From assembly GCA_035515795.1 (NCBI GenBank), contig DATJAY010000039.1, positions 1-64,000 of the forward strand: a stretch of 64,000 nucleotides of DNA, in the 5' to 3' direction. Shown here in pieces: positions 1-8,322 of this stretch (positions are counted from its first letter, which is position 1; the number at the start of each line of letters is the position of its first letter). Origin of the DNA: Candidatus Acidiferrales bacterium. GTDB lineage: Bacteria > Bacteroidota > Ignavibacteria > Kryptoniales > JAKASW01. The notes beneath the pieces were generated by a model. It saw only the letters and a program-made list of their open reading frames with translations. It did no database searches and had not been told where the DNA came from. A program made the position numbers and the translations under genes.

Positions 1-1355
1 ACTTCCTTACTTTAACCATCGCCAATGGCTTTTATTACTATATCCGTGTTCGCAGCGGTATCTTCCGTGTGATTACGATTCCGGATTTTTGGGGCCCGAT
101 AATAACGCTTTCGCTTCTTACAATGTTTGTATTTTGGTTCTGGGGACTTTATAGGTATTCTCGATTGCACTCCCGGCTGGATGAGTTCTTGACGGTTGTG
201 AAGGCATCTTCATTTGCAGTCCTTCTTCTTTTCTTTGCAATTTTCTTTGATGACATCACGACCGGTCAGGTTGCTCACTTTCGACTTATGGTGGTTGCCT
301 ACTGGACGTTGGTTGTGTTTTGCGCCGGCATCGGACGAGTACTGCTGAGGACTTTTCAGCGCAATCTAATAATTAGAGGATACGGTCTCCATAATGCACT
401 GATAGTCGGGGCCGGCAGAAGAGCTTTAGATGTTTACAATTTGTCCATGAGATATAAGGCGCTCGGTTATAAGCCGGTTGGATTTGTTTCCACAGGTGAA
501 TTCGTGCCTGATGGTCTCCCGGCTCCTATCATTAGCACCCTGGATAATCTGACGATCGCAATCCGTAATTCAAATATTCAGGAGGTCATCGTTGCTCTCG
601 AAGAAAGCGAGAGGGAACAGCTCTACAGAATAATGTCCGAGGTAAACGGTGAGAATATCTCGATCAAAATAGTTCCTGACTTGCACGATGCGGTCTCTGG
701 CCAAGTGAAAGTCGGTCAGTTGTATGGGTTCCCGTTTATTGAAATCATGCCTCAGCTCATGCAGCCATGGGAAGAAGCCACTAAGAGAACGATAGATGTC
801 CTTTTCTCGTTTCTCGTTTTGGCACTCGGATCTCCGCTTTGGGTTTTGGTAGCGTTGGCAATACGATTGGAATCCAAAGGGACGGTTATATATAAGCAGG
901 ATAGAGTAGGTCAGGAAGGTCGCAGCTTTACGCTCTATAAGTTTCGCTCAATGTATGAAAATGCTGAGAAGCATACCGGTCCTACTTGGGCCGACAGAAA
1001 TGATCCTAGGATAACACATGTCGGAAGAATTCTCAGAAGAGCTCATATCGATGAGATTCCTCAATTCTTTAATGTCCTGAAAGGGAACATGAGTTTGGTT
1101 GGTCCGCGGCCAGAGAGGCCATTTTTTGTGGACCAGCTTTCTGCACAGATCCCGTTGTACAGGCGAAGATTGAAAGTAAGGCCCGGCATAACTGGATGGG
1201 CACAGATAAAACATTCGTACGACCAGAGTGTTGATGATGTGAAAATCAAACTGCAATTTGACCTGTTTTATATTGAAAACATGTCCCTCAGGATGGATTT
1301 TAAAATCGCCATTAACACAATCTTTCACATGATTTCAGGAAAGGGGCACGCATAA
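1..1355 (+). CDS. Undecaprenyl-phosphate sugar (glycosyl-1-phosphate) transferase, 5'-truncated by window edge
   Basis: Integral-membrane enzyme that would move a hexose-1-phosphate from a nucleotide sugar to undecaprenyl phosphate, the first step of exopolysaccharide or O-antigen repeat assembly. The frame is open to the first base of the window, and codons before the GTG at 69 read as family-like sequence (a TIANGFYYYIR-type stretch), so the true start lies upstream. Visible parts are hydrophobic helices, a CoA-binding-like nucleotide fold (LIVGAGRRALDVY), and a C-terminal bacterial sugar transferase domain with QDRVGQ, LYKFRSM, DEIPQFFNVLKGNMSLVGPRPE and RPGITGWAQI. All expected catalytic-core motifs are present, unlike the gene at 2167. 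Family confident; the sugar is not predictable. Confidence 0.9.
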   Translation, partial: FLTLTIANGFYYYIRVRSGIFRVITIPDFWGPIITLSLLTMFVFWFWGLYRYSRLHSRLDEFLTVVKASSFAVLLLFFAIFFDDITTGQVAHFRLMVVAYWTLVVFCAGIGRVLLRTFQRNLIIRGYGLHNALIVGAGRRALDVYNLSMRYKALGYKPVGFVSTGEFVPDGLPAPIISTLDNLTIAIRNSNIQEVIVALEESEREQLYRIMSEVNGENISIKIVPDLHDAVSGQVKVGQLYGFPFIEIMPQLMQPWEEATKRTIDVLFSFLVLALGSPLWVLVALAIRLESKGTVIYKQDRVGQEGRSFTLYKFRSMYENAEKHTGPTWADRNDPRITHVGRILRRAHIDEIPQFFNVLKGNMSLVGPRPERPFFVDQLSAQIPLYRRRLKVRPGITGWAQIKHSYDQSVDDVKIKLQFDLFYIENMSLRMDFKIAINTIFHMISGKGHA

Positions 1356-1417
1356 CGAGAGATAAATTTTGAACTATGTCACTTAAACTTTAATATTGTA
1401 TAGAATCATTAACCAGC

Positions 1418-2170
1418 ATGCAGATAAAATCTCCAGGTAAGACACTTGTAATTATTCCGACCTATAACGAAGCGGAGAATATTGACAGGGTTATCGCTCA
1501 AACTTTGGATTCGAGCCCTGAGGTTTCAATCCTGGTGATCGATGACAATTCACCGGATGGAACTTCAAGGATAGTCGAAGACATTTCAAAGCGGGATAGC
1601 CGAGTGTATCTTTTGAGTCGTACGAGTAAATCCGGATTGGGAACCGCTTACGTTGCCGGCTTCCGTTATGCTATCATAAATGGCTATGACTATGTCATGG
1701 AGATGGATGCCGATCTTTCCCATGATCCCGCTGATATCCCCAGGTTCCATGAAGCATTGATGAATCACGCAGATGTTGTCGTCGGTTCTCGCTACGCATT
1801 CGGAGCCTCCGTGCTTAATTGGCCAATGAAACGACTCCTGTTGAGTTACGGCGGCAATATTTTTGCGCGCGTCGTGACGGGAGTGCCGGTCCACGACATG
1901 ACTGCCGGTTTCAAAGCCTTCAAGATTGATGTCCTTAAGTCGGTGAATTTAGGTTCTATTCGTTCAAATGGCTATGCATTCCAGGTAGAGATGAATGTCC
2001 GGGCTTATAGGGAAGGCTTCAAAATTATGGAAATACCGATTGTCTTCACCGAGAGACGTGAAGGCACAAGCAAGATGTCCAAGAAGATAGTCTTCGAAGC
2101 GATGAAGATTGTTTTGATACTCGGTCTGGGAAGAGTTCTGAAATTTTTGAAGCGGCGCAAGAGTCGATGA
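1418..2170 (+). CDS. Polyprenol-phosphate mannosyltransferase-type GT2 glycosyltransferase (DPM1-like)
   Basis: A 250-residue GT2 enzyme of the dolichol/polyprenol-phosphate mannose synthase type, which transfers a hexose from a nucleotide sugar to a lipid phosphate at the inner face of the membrane. Motifs: VIIPTYNEAENI at the N-terminus, the nucleotide-binding DDNSPDGT, the metal-binding MDADLSHDP and a GYAFQVEM segment further on. It ends in a basic tail without the C-terminal transmembrane helices some relatives carry. The stop overlaps the next start as ATGA, so it is probably co-translated with the fused GT2 downstream. It could supply lipid-linked sugar for envelope glycosylation. Substrate not determined. 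Confidence 0.88.
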   Translation: MQIKSPGKTLVIIPTYNEAENIDRVIAQTLDSSPEVSILVIDDNSPDGTSRIVEDISKRDSRVYLLSRTSKSGLGTAYVAGFRYAIINGYDYVMEMDADLSHDPADIPRFHEALMNHADVVVGSRYAFGASVLNWPMKRLLLSYGGNIFARVVTGVPVHDMTAGFKAFKIDVLKSVNLGSIRSNGYAFQVEMNVRAYREGFKIMEIPIVFTERREGTSKMSKKIVFEAMKIVLILGLGRVLKFLKRRKSR

Positions 2171-4131
2171 CCAAGGTCTCGGTAATAATTGTAAGTTATA
2201 ATGTCAGAGAATTTCTCGAAAACTTACTCGCATCTTTGCGGCACTCACTTGTCGGCTTGGATTCGGAGATTATAGTGGTTGACAACTCTTCTGATGATGA
2301 CACGGTCGAGTTTGTGAAAAGAGATTTTCCCGAGGCGAAGATAATAGAAAATCGGACCAACGTCGGATTCGGTAAGGCGAATAATCAGGGCGCTAAAATC
2401 GCCAAGGGGGAATATCTTTTGATAATAAATCCGGACGCTGTAGTTCAGGAAGACACAGTGAAAGAAATGATTGATTTCATGGCTGCACATCCGGAAGCCG
2501 GCGCGGCGAGCTGCAAGGTATTGAACGCCGACGGCACTTTACAGAAATCATGCAGGAGAGGATTTCCGACACCATGGGTTGCATTCACAAGAATTTCCGG
2601 CCTGAGCATCCTTTTTCCTCGCACAAAGACTTTCGGAAAATATAATCTCACGTATTTGGATCCCGAAAAGGTTCACGAGGTGGACGCGATCGGTGGAAGC
2701 TTCATGTTCATTCCAAGACGGGTTTTCCTGGAGGTAGGGGGATTCGACGAGGCCTATTTCATGTACGGTGAAGACATCGATCTCTGTTACAAAATCAAGC
2801 AAGCAGGGTATAAAGTCTACTATACCCCCCAAACGACGGCGATACATTTCAAAGGCGAAAGCACGAGACGCAGCAGCATTAATCAGACTTACGAGTTTTA
2901 CCGGGCGATGAATGTATTTGTCGAAAAACGATATGGTACTGGAACGTTACTTTCGCGGCTGTTGAATGGTGCGATTATTATTAACCGACAAACTCGGACG
3001 TTCATGAATTTTGTTGTGAAAATATCTCCCATGCTGGCTGATTTCTGCACCGGTGTAGTTGCCGTTTTTGTCGGGGAATTTTTTAAGGCACACCGCATCT
3101 TTGAGATACCGGGATACGGCCGCCCGTTTGTTTATTTTGGCCCCGCAGTCGCCTTCATTTTATTCGGCGCGGGATTTGGAATCTACGGAGAAAATAAGTT
3201 TTCCGTCAGGCTTTCTTTCCTGAGCACGCTCCTGACTTTCCTGCTGTTTTCGTCGCTGACATATTTCTTCAAGGAATTTGCTTTCTCAAGATTGATAGTC
3301 CTGGTTGCATGTTTCATCATGGCGGTAATCATACCCGGTTGGCGCCTGCTCTATCAACTGAAGACTTCAGTGGGTCCGAAAAGGCACCCGGTATTCGGGA
3401 GGAGAACTCTTGTTGTCGGCACAGACGAACGCGCCGTGGAACTGATAAGGAAAATCCGCGCCAAGATATCGATGGGTTATGAAATAGTGGGCATCGTATC
3501 GGAACTGCCGCTGCTGGAGACACGAATCTTAGGAATCAGAATCGTAGGAGCTTTGTCCGAGTTGCCGCAGATTATTTGGGAAAGAAAGATAGATGAAGTG
3601 ATCTTTGCATCGGGAAAAATATCTTACTCACAAATGCTCCAGACAATATCAAATGTGAATAAGTCCGGCGTGAGTTTGAAACTTGTTCCGGATACCATAG
3701 ATGTCATTGTCGGAAAGACTTATGTTGACGGTTTAGCGGATGTCCCGCTTCTCGATATTGACTACAATATCAACCGGACAAGGAATAAAGTTCTTAAGAG
3801 AGTATTTGACGTTTTGTTCGCTGTCGCAGGCATGATCTTGTTATGTCCGGTCGCATTAGTCAAGCGGTCGAACTCGATACGGAGAGTGTTTGAAAAACTT
3901 CCCGGTGTAATAAAGGGAGAACTGTCCGTCGTGGGGTGTTCGGAATATTATCCACAGGGAAACGAAAAGATTTTCGGAAAGGTTGGTATAACAGGCGTAG
4001 TTCAGTTAAACCGCGGGCAATTCCTTTCAGATGAAGAGGTCGAGAAGCTCTATGTCTACTACGCGAAGAACCAATCGTTCTGGCTGGATCTGGAGATAAT
4101 AGCAAAGAGTTTTCTTCAGATGTTCCGCTAA
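2167..4131 (+). CDS. GT2 glycosyltransferase fused to a degenerate polyprenyl-phosphate sugar transferase domain
   Basis: Two-part protein of 654 residues. Residues ~1-290 are a rhamnosyltransferase-like GT2 domain (VIIVSYNVREFL, VVDNSSDDDT, NVGFGKANNQG, INPDAVV, FMYGEDIDLCYKIKQAGY). Residues ~320-420 hold several hydrophobic helices. Residues ~430-560 match the nucleotide-fold region of sugar transferases (RTLVVGTDERAVELI). The C-terminus keeps the entry helix (KRVFDVLFAVAGM) and a VVGCSEYYP/GITGVVQL remnant, but lacks the QDRVG, YKFRSM and DEIPQ blocks seen intact in the gene at 1-1355. The GT2 half looks active and the transferase half does not. It may act as a membrane anchor or partner of the first gene. 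Confidence 0.85.
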   Translation: MTKVSVIIVSYNVREFLENLLASLRHSLVGLDSEIIVVDNSSDDDTVEFVKRDFPEAKIIENRTNVGFGKANNQGAKIAKGEYLLIINPDAVVQEDTVKEMIDFMAAHPEAGAASCKVLNADGTLQKSCRRGFPTPWVAFTRISGLSILFPRTKTFGKYNLTYLDPEKVHEVDAIGGSFMFIPRRVFLEVGGFDEAYFMYGEDIDLCYKIKQAGYKVYYTPQTTAIHFKGESTRRSSINQTYEFYRAMNVFVEKRYGTGTLLSRLLNGAIIINRQTRTFMNFVVKISPMLADFCTGVVAVFVGEFFKAHRIFEIPGYGRPFVYFGPAVAFILFGAGFGIYGENKFSVRLSFLSTLLTFLLFSSLTYFFKEFAFSRLIVLVACFIMAVIIPGWRLLYQLKTSVGPKRHPVFGRRTLVVGTDERAVELIRKIRAKISMGYEIVGIVSELPLLETRILGIRIVGALSELPQIIWERKIDEVIFASGKISYSQMLQTISNVNKSGVSLKLVPDTIDVIVGKTYVDGLADVPLLDIDYNINRTRNKVLKRVFDVLFAVAGMILLCPVALVKRSNSIRRVFEKLPGVIKGELSVVGCSEYYPQGNEKIFGKVGITGVVQLNRGQFLSDEEVEKLYVYYAKNQSFWLDLEIIAKSFLQMFR

Positions 4132-4243
4132 GGTAAGACTCCTTACTCACCTCAATTCTCTCGCATTGGCGACGTGGAAATAGCTGAGGGCAAGCCATCC
4201 GAATAATCTGTGATAGGTGGTCAATGATCTCCGAATTTCATCC

Positions 4244-4280
4244 TTGACATTGGAAACTCAATACACTAAATTAGTTTCCA
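4244..4280 (+). promoter_or_regulatory. Promoter with overlapping TetR-type operator, in front of the efflux operon
   Basis: TTGACA at 4244-4249 and TAAATT at 4267-4272 are separated by 17 bp. A perfect 8-bp inverted repeat, TGGAAACT (4251-4258) and AGTTTCCA (4273-4280), with a 14-bp centre, spans the -10 element and touches the start codon of the TetR gene. The arrangement fits autorepression by the regulator encoded immediately downstream. The predicted transcription start falls at about 4279, so the message would be almost leaderless. Operator assignment is inference from symmetry and position. Confidence 0.65.
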
Positions 4281-4864
4281 TGGTTACGGACGAGAGCGAA
4301 ATAAAACAAGAGATAGTCGACTTGGCTTACCGCAAGTTCAGTCAGCATGGCTTTAGAAAAGTCACGATGGACGAAATCGCTGCCGAGCTCGGAATAAGCA
4401 AGAAGACTGTCTATAAGCATTTTGAAAGCAAAGAGGCAATCCTTGAGGAGATAGTTGAACAGCGAATCAAACGCGGCCAGGAAGCCCTTAAGTCGCTTCT
4501 TTCCGCGGATGGTTCCGTCGACGAGCGAATCAAACAGGTCGCTGAAATGTTTCCCAGGATCGTCGATCCGGATTGGCAAAGGTTGATTTCCGGCGTCGTA
4601 CACACCGTGCCGTCGGTCGCCAGGAAAATCCAGACGATTTTAAAATATTTTATCACTGAAGTCGTCCCTAAGATATTGAGGGAAGGTCAAAGAGAAGGCA
4701 CTGTCAGGAAAGACTTGAATGTCGACCTATTTACCGTTGCTTACTTAGGAGCCGCCAAAGAAGTTTTCAACTCGGATTTTCTTCAAAAGCATCCGGTCAC
4801 TGAAGAAGTAATTCCAAAACAATTGATGAAGATTTTTATGGAAGGAGTTTTGGTCAGAAAATGA
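4280..4864 (+). CDS. TetR/AcrR family transcriptional regulator of the efflux operon
   Basis: A 194-residue TetR repressor. Residues ~8-55 form the helix-turn-helix domain (FSQHGFRKVTMDEIAAELGISKKTVYKHFESKEAIL). The helical C-terminal half would bind ligand. I chose the ATG at 4280 over the GTG at 4217 because a promoter and operator lie between them and family members begin a few residues before the DNA-binding domain. The stop overlaps the adaptor gene start (ATGA), so regulator and transporter share an operon, as in the E. coli ybiH-ybhGFSR arrangement. Likely represses its own operon and is released by a transported compound. Confidence 0.9.
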   Translation: MVTDESEIKQEIVDLAYRKFSQHGFRKVTMDEIAAELGISKKTVYKHFESKEAILEEIVEQRIKRGQEALKSLLSADGSVDERIKQVAEMFPRIVDPDWQRLISGVVHTVPSVARKIQTILKYFITEVVPKILREGQREGTVRKDLNVDLFTVAYLGAAKEVFNSDFLQKHPVTEEVIPKQLMKIFMEGVLVRK

Positions 4865-5877
4865 ACCGTGTAAATTGGCAGAGTTTAGAGCGTGGGAAGC
4901 ATGAAGTTGTTGATATGATGGTCGCCATGGTAGCGTGTGCCGTTACGGCTTCATTCATTGGTTGTGGCTCCAATTCAAGTAAGAACCGGGTCGACGCGAC
5001 GGGAACCATTGAAGCTACCGAAAGCTCAATTGCTGCTCAAGTGCCGGGTCGAATTCTCAAAATGAATTATGAAGAAGGCGCAATCATGAAAAAGGGGGAC
5101 ACGCTCGCTGAGATCGACCATCGCACATTTCAACAGCAAGTCAATCAGGCGCAGGCTGCTTATGAAATGGCAAGGCAGCAGTATGATTTACTGGTGAAAG
5201 GTGCACGAAGCGAGGACTTGCGAGTAGCCGAAGAGTCGGTGAAACAGGCCGAAGCAAATTTCAATCTGGCAAAACTCGCGCTCGACAGGACGCAGAAACT
5301 TTTCAGGGATCACAGCGTCTCGCAATCACAGATGGATGCGGCTCAAACGCAATATGATGTGGCCTCCGCACAGATGACATCCGCTCAGCAAAATCTTGAA
5401 AAGGTGCAGCATTTCGCCAGGCCTGAAGAAATTCGTTCCGCTGCAGCTCAAGTTCAGCAGGCGCAGGCCATGCTTAACAGTGCTCAAATTTCATTTCAGC
5501 GCTCGTATGTTACGTCGCCTTACGATGGCACAGTTCTGGAGAAACTTGTCGAGATTGGAGACTATGCGAACATCGGGACACCGATCTATACCATATCGGA
5601 TTTGCAGACGATGAAGATGACCGTTTACGTAAGCGAAGTTGACCTCGCAAGAGTTAGACTTGGCGACGATGCGAAAGTGCTTCTGGACGGTCTGCCGAAT
5701 CATCCCTTCGATGGAAAAGTGATTTATATTTCCCCGACTGCAGAGTTTACTCCGAAGAACGTGGAGACGAAAGAAGATCGGATCAAATTGGTTTTTGCTG
5801 TAAAGATCGGAATAGCGAATCCTGAAAATTATTTGAAGGCGGGTTTACCTGCCGATGCAGCTATTTATACGAAATAA
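4861..5877 (+). CDS. HlyD/YbhG-like membrane fusion lipoprotein (periplasmic adaptor)
   Basis: A 338-residue adaptor that would connect the inner-membrane ABC transporter to the TolC-like protein encoded two genes downstream. The N-terminus has a hydrophobic stretch ending in a lipobox (TASFIGC), so it is probably a lipoprotein. A biotinyl-lipoyl half (VDATGTIEATESSIAAQVPGR) is followed by a long coiled-coil hairpin rich in Q/A (residues ~95-215), the second lipoyl half (TSPYDGTVLEKLVEIGDYA) and a beta-barrel domain (MTVYVSEVDLARVRLGD). Start taken at the ATGA overlap with the TetR gene; an internal start nearer the signal segment is possible. Confidence 0.9.
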   Translation: MNRVNWQSLERGKHEVVDMMVAMVACAVTASFIGCGSNSSKNRVDATGTIEATESSIAAQVPGRILKMNYEEGAIMKKGDTLAEIDHRTFQQQVNQAQAAYEMARQQYDLLVKGARSEDLRVAEESVKQAEANFNLAKLALDRTQKLFRDHSVSQSQMDAAQTQYDVASAQMTSAQQNLEKVQHFARPEEIRSAAAQVQQAQAMLNSAQISFQRSYVTSPYDGTVLEKLVEIGDYANIGTPIYTISDLQTMKMTVYVSEVDLARVRLGDDAKVLLDGLPNHPFDGKVIYISPTAEFTPKNVETKEDRIKLVFAVKIGIANPENYLKAGLPADAAIYTK

Positions 5878-5924
5878 CGACCCGTATCGGACAGAACTCA
5901 TCGACTGATCACCGGTAGCTAAAA

Positions 5925-6833
5925 ATGTTTATTCAGATACAAAATCTCACGAAAAAATATGGAGACCTCGTCGCAGTTGACAATGCCTCGCTGGCGATAA
6001 ATCGCGGAGAACTTGTCGGAATTATCGGGCCCGACGGCGCAGGCAAAACGACGTTCATGCGGATGCTTGCAGGGGCTTTGACGCCGAGCAACGGAAGCAT
6101 GGTGATCGACGACAAAACTTTTAAAGAAAATCGCCAGGAGTTGAAAGAAGAAATCGGCTATCTGTCGCAGGTGAGTCAGGCTTACGGCGATTTGACTGTA
6201 TGGGAGAATATCGAGTTCTTTGGAAAAATCCACCATGTCAAAGATTGGCAGGAGCGGGGAGAAAAACTTCTCGAGTTTGCTCGTCTGAACAACTTTAAAG
6301 TCCGTTTGGCCGATCAGCTTTCCGGCGGAATGCGGCAGAAACTCGGAGTTTGTTGCGCGGTTATTCATCAGCCGAAGATTCTAATTTTGGATGAACCGAC
6401 GACCGGGGTCGACCCCGTATCGCGAAGGGAGCTCTGGTTGATACTTGCGGCGTTCTTGAAAGATTCAATGACGATATTGATCTCCACGCCGTATCTCAAC
6501 GAAGCGGAGCGCTGCAACAGGGTTGCGTTGTTTAACCAGGGCAGACTTCTGAGATATGATACCGTGACGGCATTGACTTCGGAAACATCGCTGATGGTCT
6601 TTGAAATACATTCGGAAAATTTAAGCAAGGCATACGACGTGGTTTCAAAATTTGGTTTTGTCGATAACGTCACAATACTTGGCGACAGGATAGATTTTGT
6701 AGCGGATCATTCTTCGGAAAGTAACATAGGATCTGTCTTAGATGAAGTGCGGAAAGTAGTCGATCCGAACGCGGAGATGAAACAAATCGGCGCATCGCTC
6801 GACGATATTTTTACTAGTATGATAAAAGAATAG
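5925..6833 (+). CDS. ABC transporter ATPase, YbhF N-half-like (degenerate H-loop)
   Basis: A 302-residue nucleotide-binding subunit for the ABC-2 permeases encoded at 9295 and 10427. Walker A is GPDGAGKTT, the signature is LSGGMRQK, and Walker B is ILILDEPTTGVD. The segment after Walker B reads ISTPYLNEAERC, so the usual H-loop histidine is a proline. In E. coli YbhF two such domains are fused; here they are separate genes with the tolC-like gene between them. With the second ATPase (8323) it should form an asymmetric heterodimer; see findings. A C-terminal regulatory extension of ~90 residues follows the ATPase core. Confidence 0.9.
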   Translation: MFIQIQNLTKKYGDLVAVDNASLAINRGELVGIIGPDGAGKTTFMRMLAGALTPSNGSMVIDDKTFKENRQELKEEIGYLSQVSQAYGDLTVWENIEFFGKIHHVKDWQERGEKLLEFARLNNFKVRLADQLSGGMRQKLGVCCAVIHQPKILILDEPTTGVDPVSRRELWLILAAFLKDSMTILISTPYLNEAERCNRVALFNQGRLLRYDTVTALTSETSLMVFEIHSENLSKAYDVVSKFGFVDNVTILGDRIDFVADHSSESNIGSVLDEVRKVVDPNAEMKQIGASLDDIFTSMIKE

Positions 6834-6905
6834 TTTTCAGTGGCCATTCGTTAACTGAACGCCATGTACCGAAAACTGAATACTGAAGAAACGGAGGAAA
6901 TAAAA

Positions 6906-8294
6906 GTGGAAAAAATATTTTTGATAATTGTCGGTTGTTTGATATTGTCCATCGGCTATCAGCCATCAGCCGCGTACGCCCAGGAACCGCTGACTTTGCA
7001 GGACGCAATTCAAATTGGATTGGAAAATTCCAAGTCCCTCAAGATATCCGAGCTCAATGTTGATTATGCCCAGGAGAAATCCAGTGAGGTCAATGCAAAT
7101 CGCTGGGCCAATCTGTCTTTCAAAGGTGGATACACTAGACTGTCCACTATCCAGCCATTCGATCTTACAATACCTCAAGGGGCTTTTGGCACAATACCTG
7201 CTGGAGTTCTCGGCCCTAATCCGGTTCCTTTTCCGAACTCGAACGTATCATACCCTCTTTACTCAAACGTTTATAATTATTACAACTTACAACTGCAGCT
7301 TCAGCAGCCTCTTTTCACGGGACTCCAGCTTGAGAACTCTGCGAAGGCCGCCGAGAGAACCGCCGAGGCGACAGCCTTCGACTCAAAAGCAGATAAGTCG
7401 AATTTGAGAGTACAGATCGCGACAGCATACTGGAATCTTTTTCAGGCTTTCGAAGCACAGCAGTTCATGCAAGAAAATTTGGACAGGACAAATTTGCATT
7501 ATCAACAGGCACAGGACATGTTGAACCAGGGGATGCTGACTCAGAGCGATGTGCTGAGCGCGAAGGTGCAGGTTTCGAACGCCCAGTTGATGCTACTTGA
7601 TGCACAGAACAACCTGAGATTGGCAGCGGTGGCATTGAACAACGTCCTCGGAGTGCCGTTGAACACCGAGTACAAAATCACATCCGTTCCTCAGACAGGC
7701 GACACGACCATGCAGGATATAAGTGCACTTCTGCAGGCGGCTCTAGAAAACCGAAATGAGCTTCAATCTCTGAAGTTGAAGGAAGAAGCAGCCGACGCTG
7801 CCGTTGCGGCCGCCTGGGGAGGATATCTTCCACAAATAGCATTGGTCGGCGATTATTATTATCAGCGTCCGAATCAGAGGATTCAGCCGCCGATAGACGC
7901 GTTCAAGGATACTTGGGATGCCAGTGTTCAAGTCAGCCTCCCTATCTGGAATTGGGGACAGACTGAATCAAAAGTCGATGAGGCCAGAGCTCAGAGAGAG
8001 CAGGCAGAATGGGCGCAGAAGCAGGCCGCCGATGCGGTATATCTCGATGTAACTCAAAGCTATCTCAACTTCAAACAGGCGAAGGATAAAATCGCTGTGG
8101 CACAAACCGCGGTAAATGATGCGGAAGAGAGTTATAGGATATCCGACCAGAAATTCAAAGTCGGTCTGGTAACGAATACCGATTTGATGGATGCGGAGAT
8201 TGCGTTGCTGCAGGCGAAGTTGAATTACACTCAAGCACTCACCGGTTTGGAAATCGCGCGGGTGAGCTTGGAAAAAGCAATCGGTCAATTATAA
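6906..8294 (+). CDS. TolC-family outer-membrane efflux protein
   Basis: A 462-residue outer-membrane channel of the TolC/OprM family, the exit duct of the tripartite pump. The GTG at 6906 is chosen because GGAGG lies at 6893-6897 with 8-nt spacing and a clean signal peptide follows (hydrophobic segment, then AAYAQE). Two repeats of the outer-membrane efflux domain follow, with long helices rich in Q and A and typical QLQLQQPLFTG and LPIWNWGQTESKVDEA beta-strand/helix junctions. An upstream in-frame ATG at 6864 has no ribosome-binding site and would spoil the signal peptide. Its position between the two ATPase genes is unusual for this operon type. Confidence 0.92.
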   Translation: MEKIFLIIVGCLILSIGYQPSAAYAQEPLTLQDAIQIGLENSKSLKISELNVDYAQEKSSEVNANRWANLSFKGGYTRLSTIQPFDLTIPQGAFGTIPAGVLGPNPVPFPNSNVSYPLYSNVYNYYNLQLQLQQPLFTGLQLENSAKAAERTAEATAFDSKADKSNLRVQIATAYWNLFQAFEAQQFMQENLDRTNLHYQQAQDMLNQGMLTQSDVLSAKVQVSNAQLMLLDAQNNLRLAAVALNNVLGVPLNTEYKITSVPQTGDTTMQDISALLQAALENRNELQSLKLKEEAADAAVAAAWGGYLPQIALVGDYYYQRPNQRIQPPIDAFKDTWDASVQVSLPIWNWGQTESKVDEARAQREQAEWAQKQAADAVYLDVTQSYLNFKQAKDKIAVAQTAVNDAEESYRISDQKFKVGLVTNTDLMDAEIALLQAKLNYTQALTGLEIARVSLEKAIGQL

Positions 8295-8322
8295 GCCAAA
8301 ATCTTCTGAGGCTGAACTAGAA

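Noticed and set aside
1369-1396. Promoter-like TTGAAC-N16-TAATAT before the gene at 1418
   Set aside because: Spacer is one base short of the pattern seen elsewhere and hexamer matches are weak, so it was not listed as a feature.
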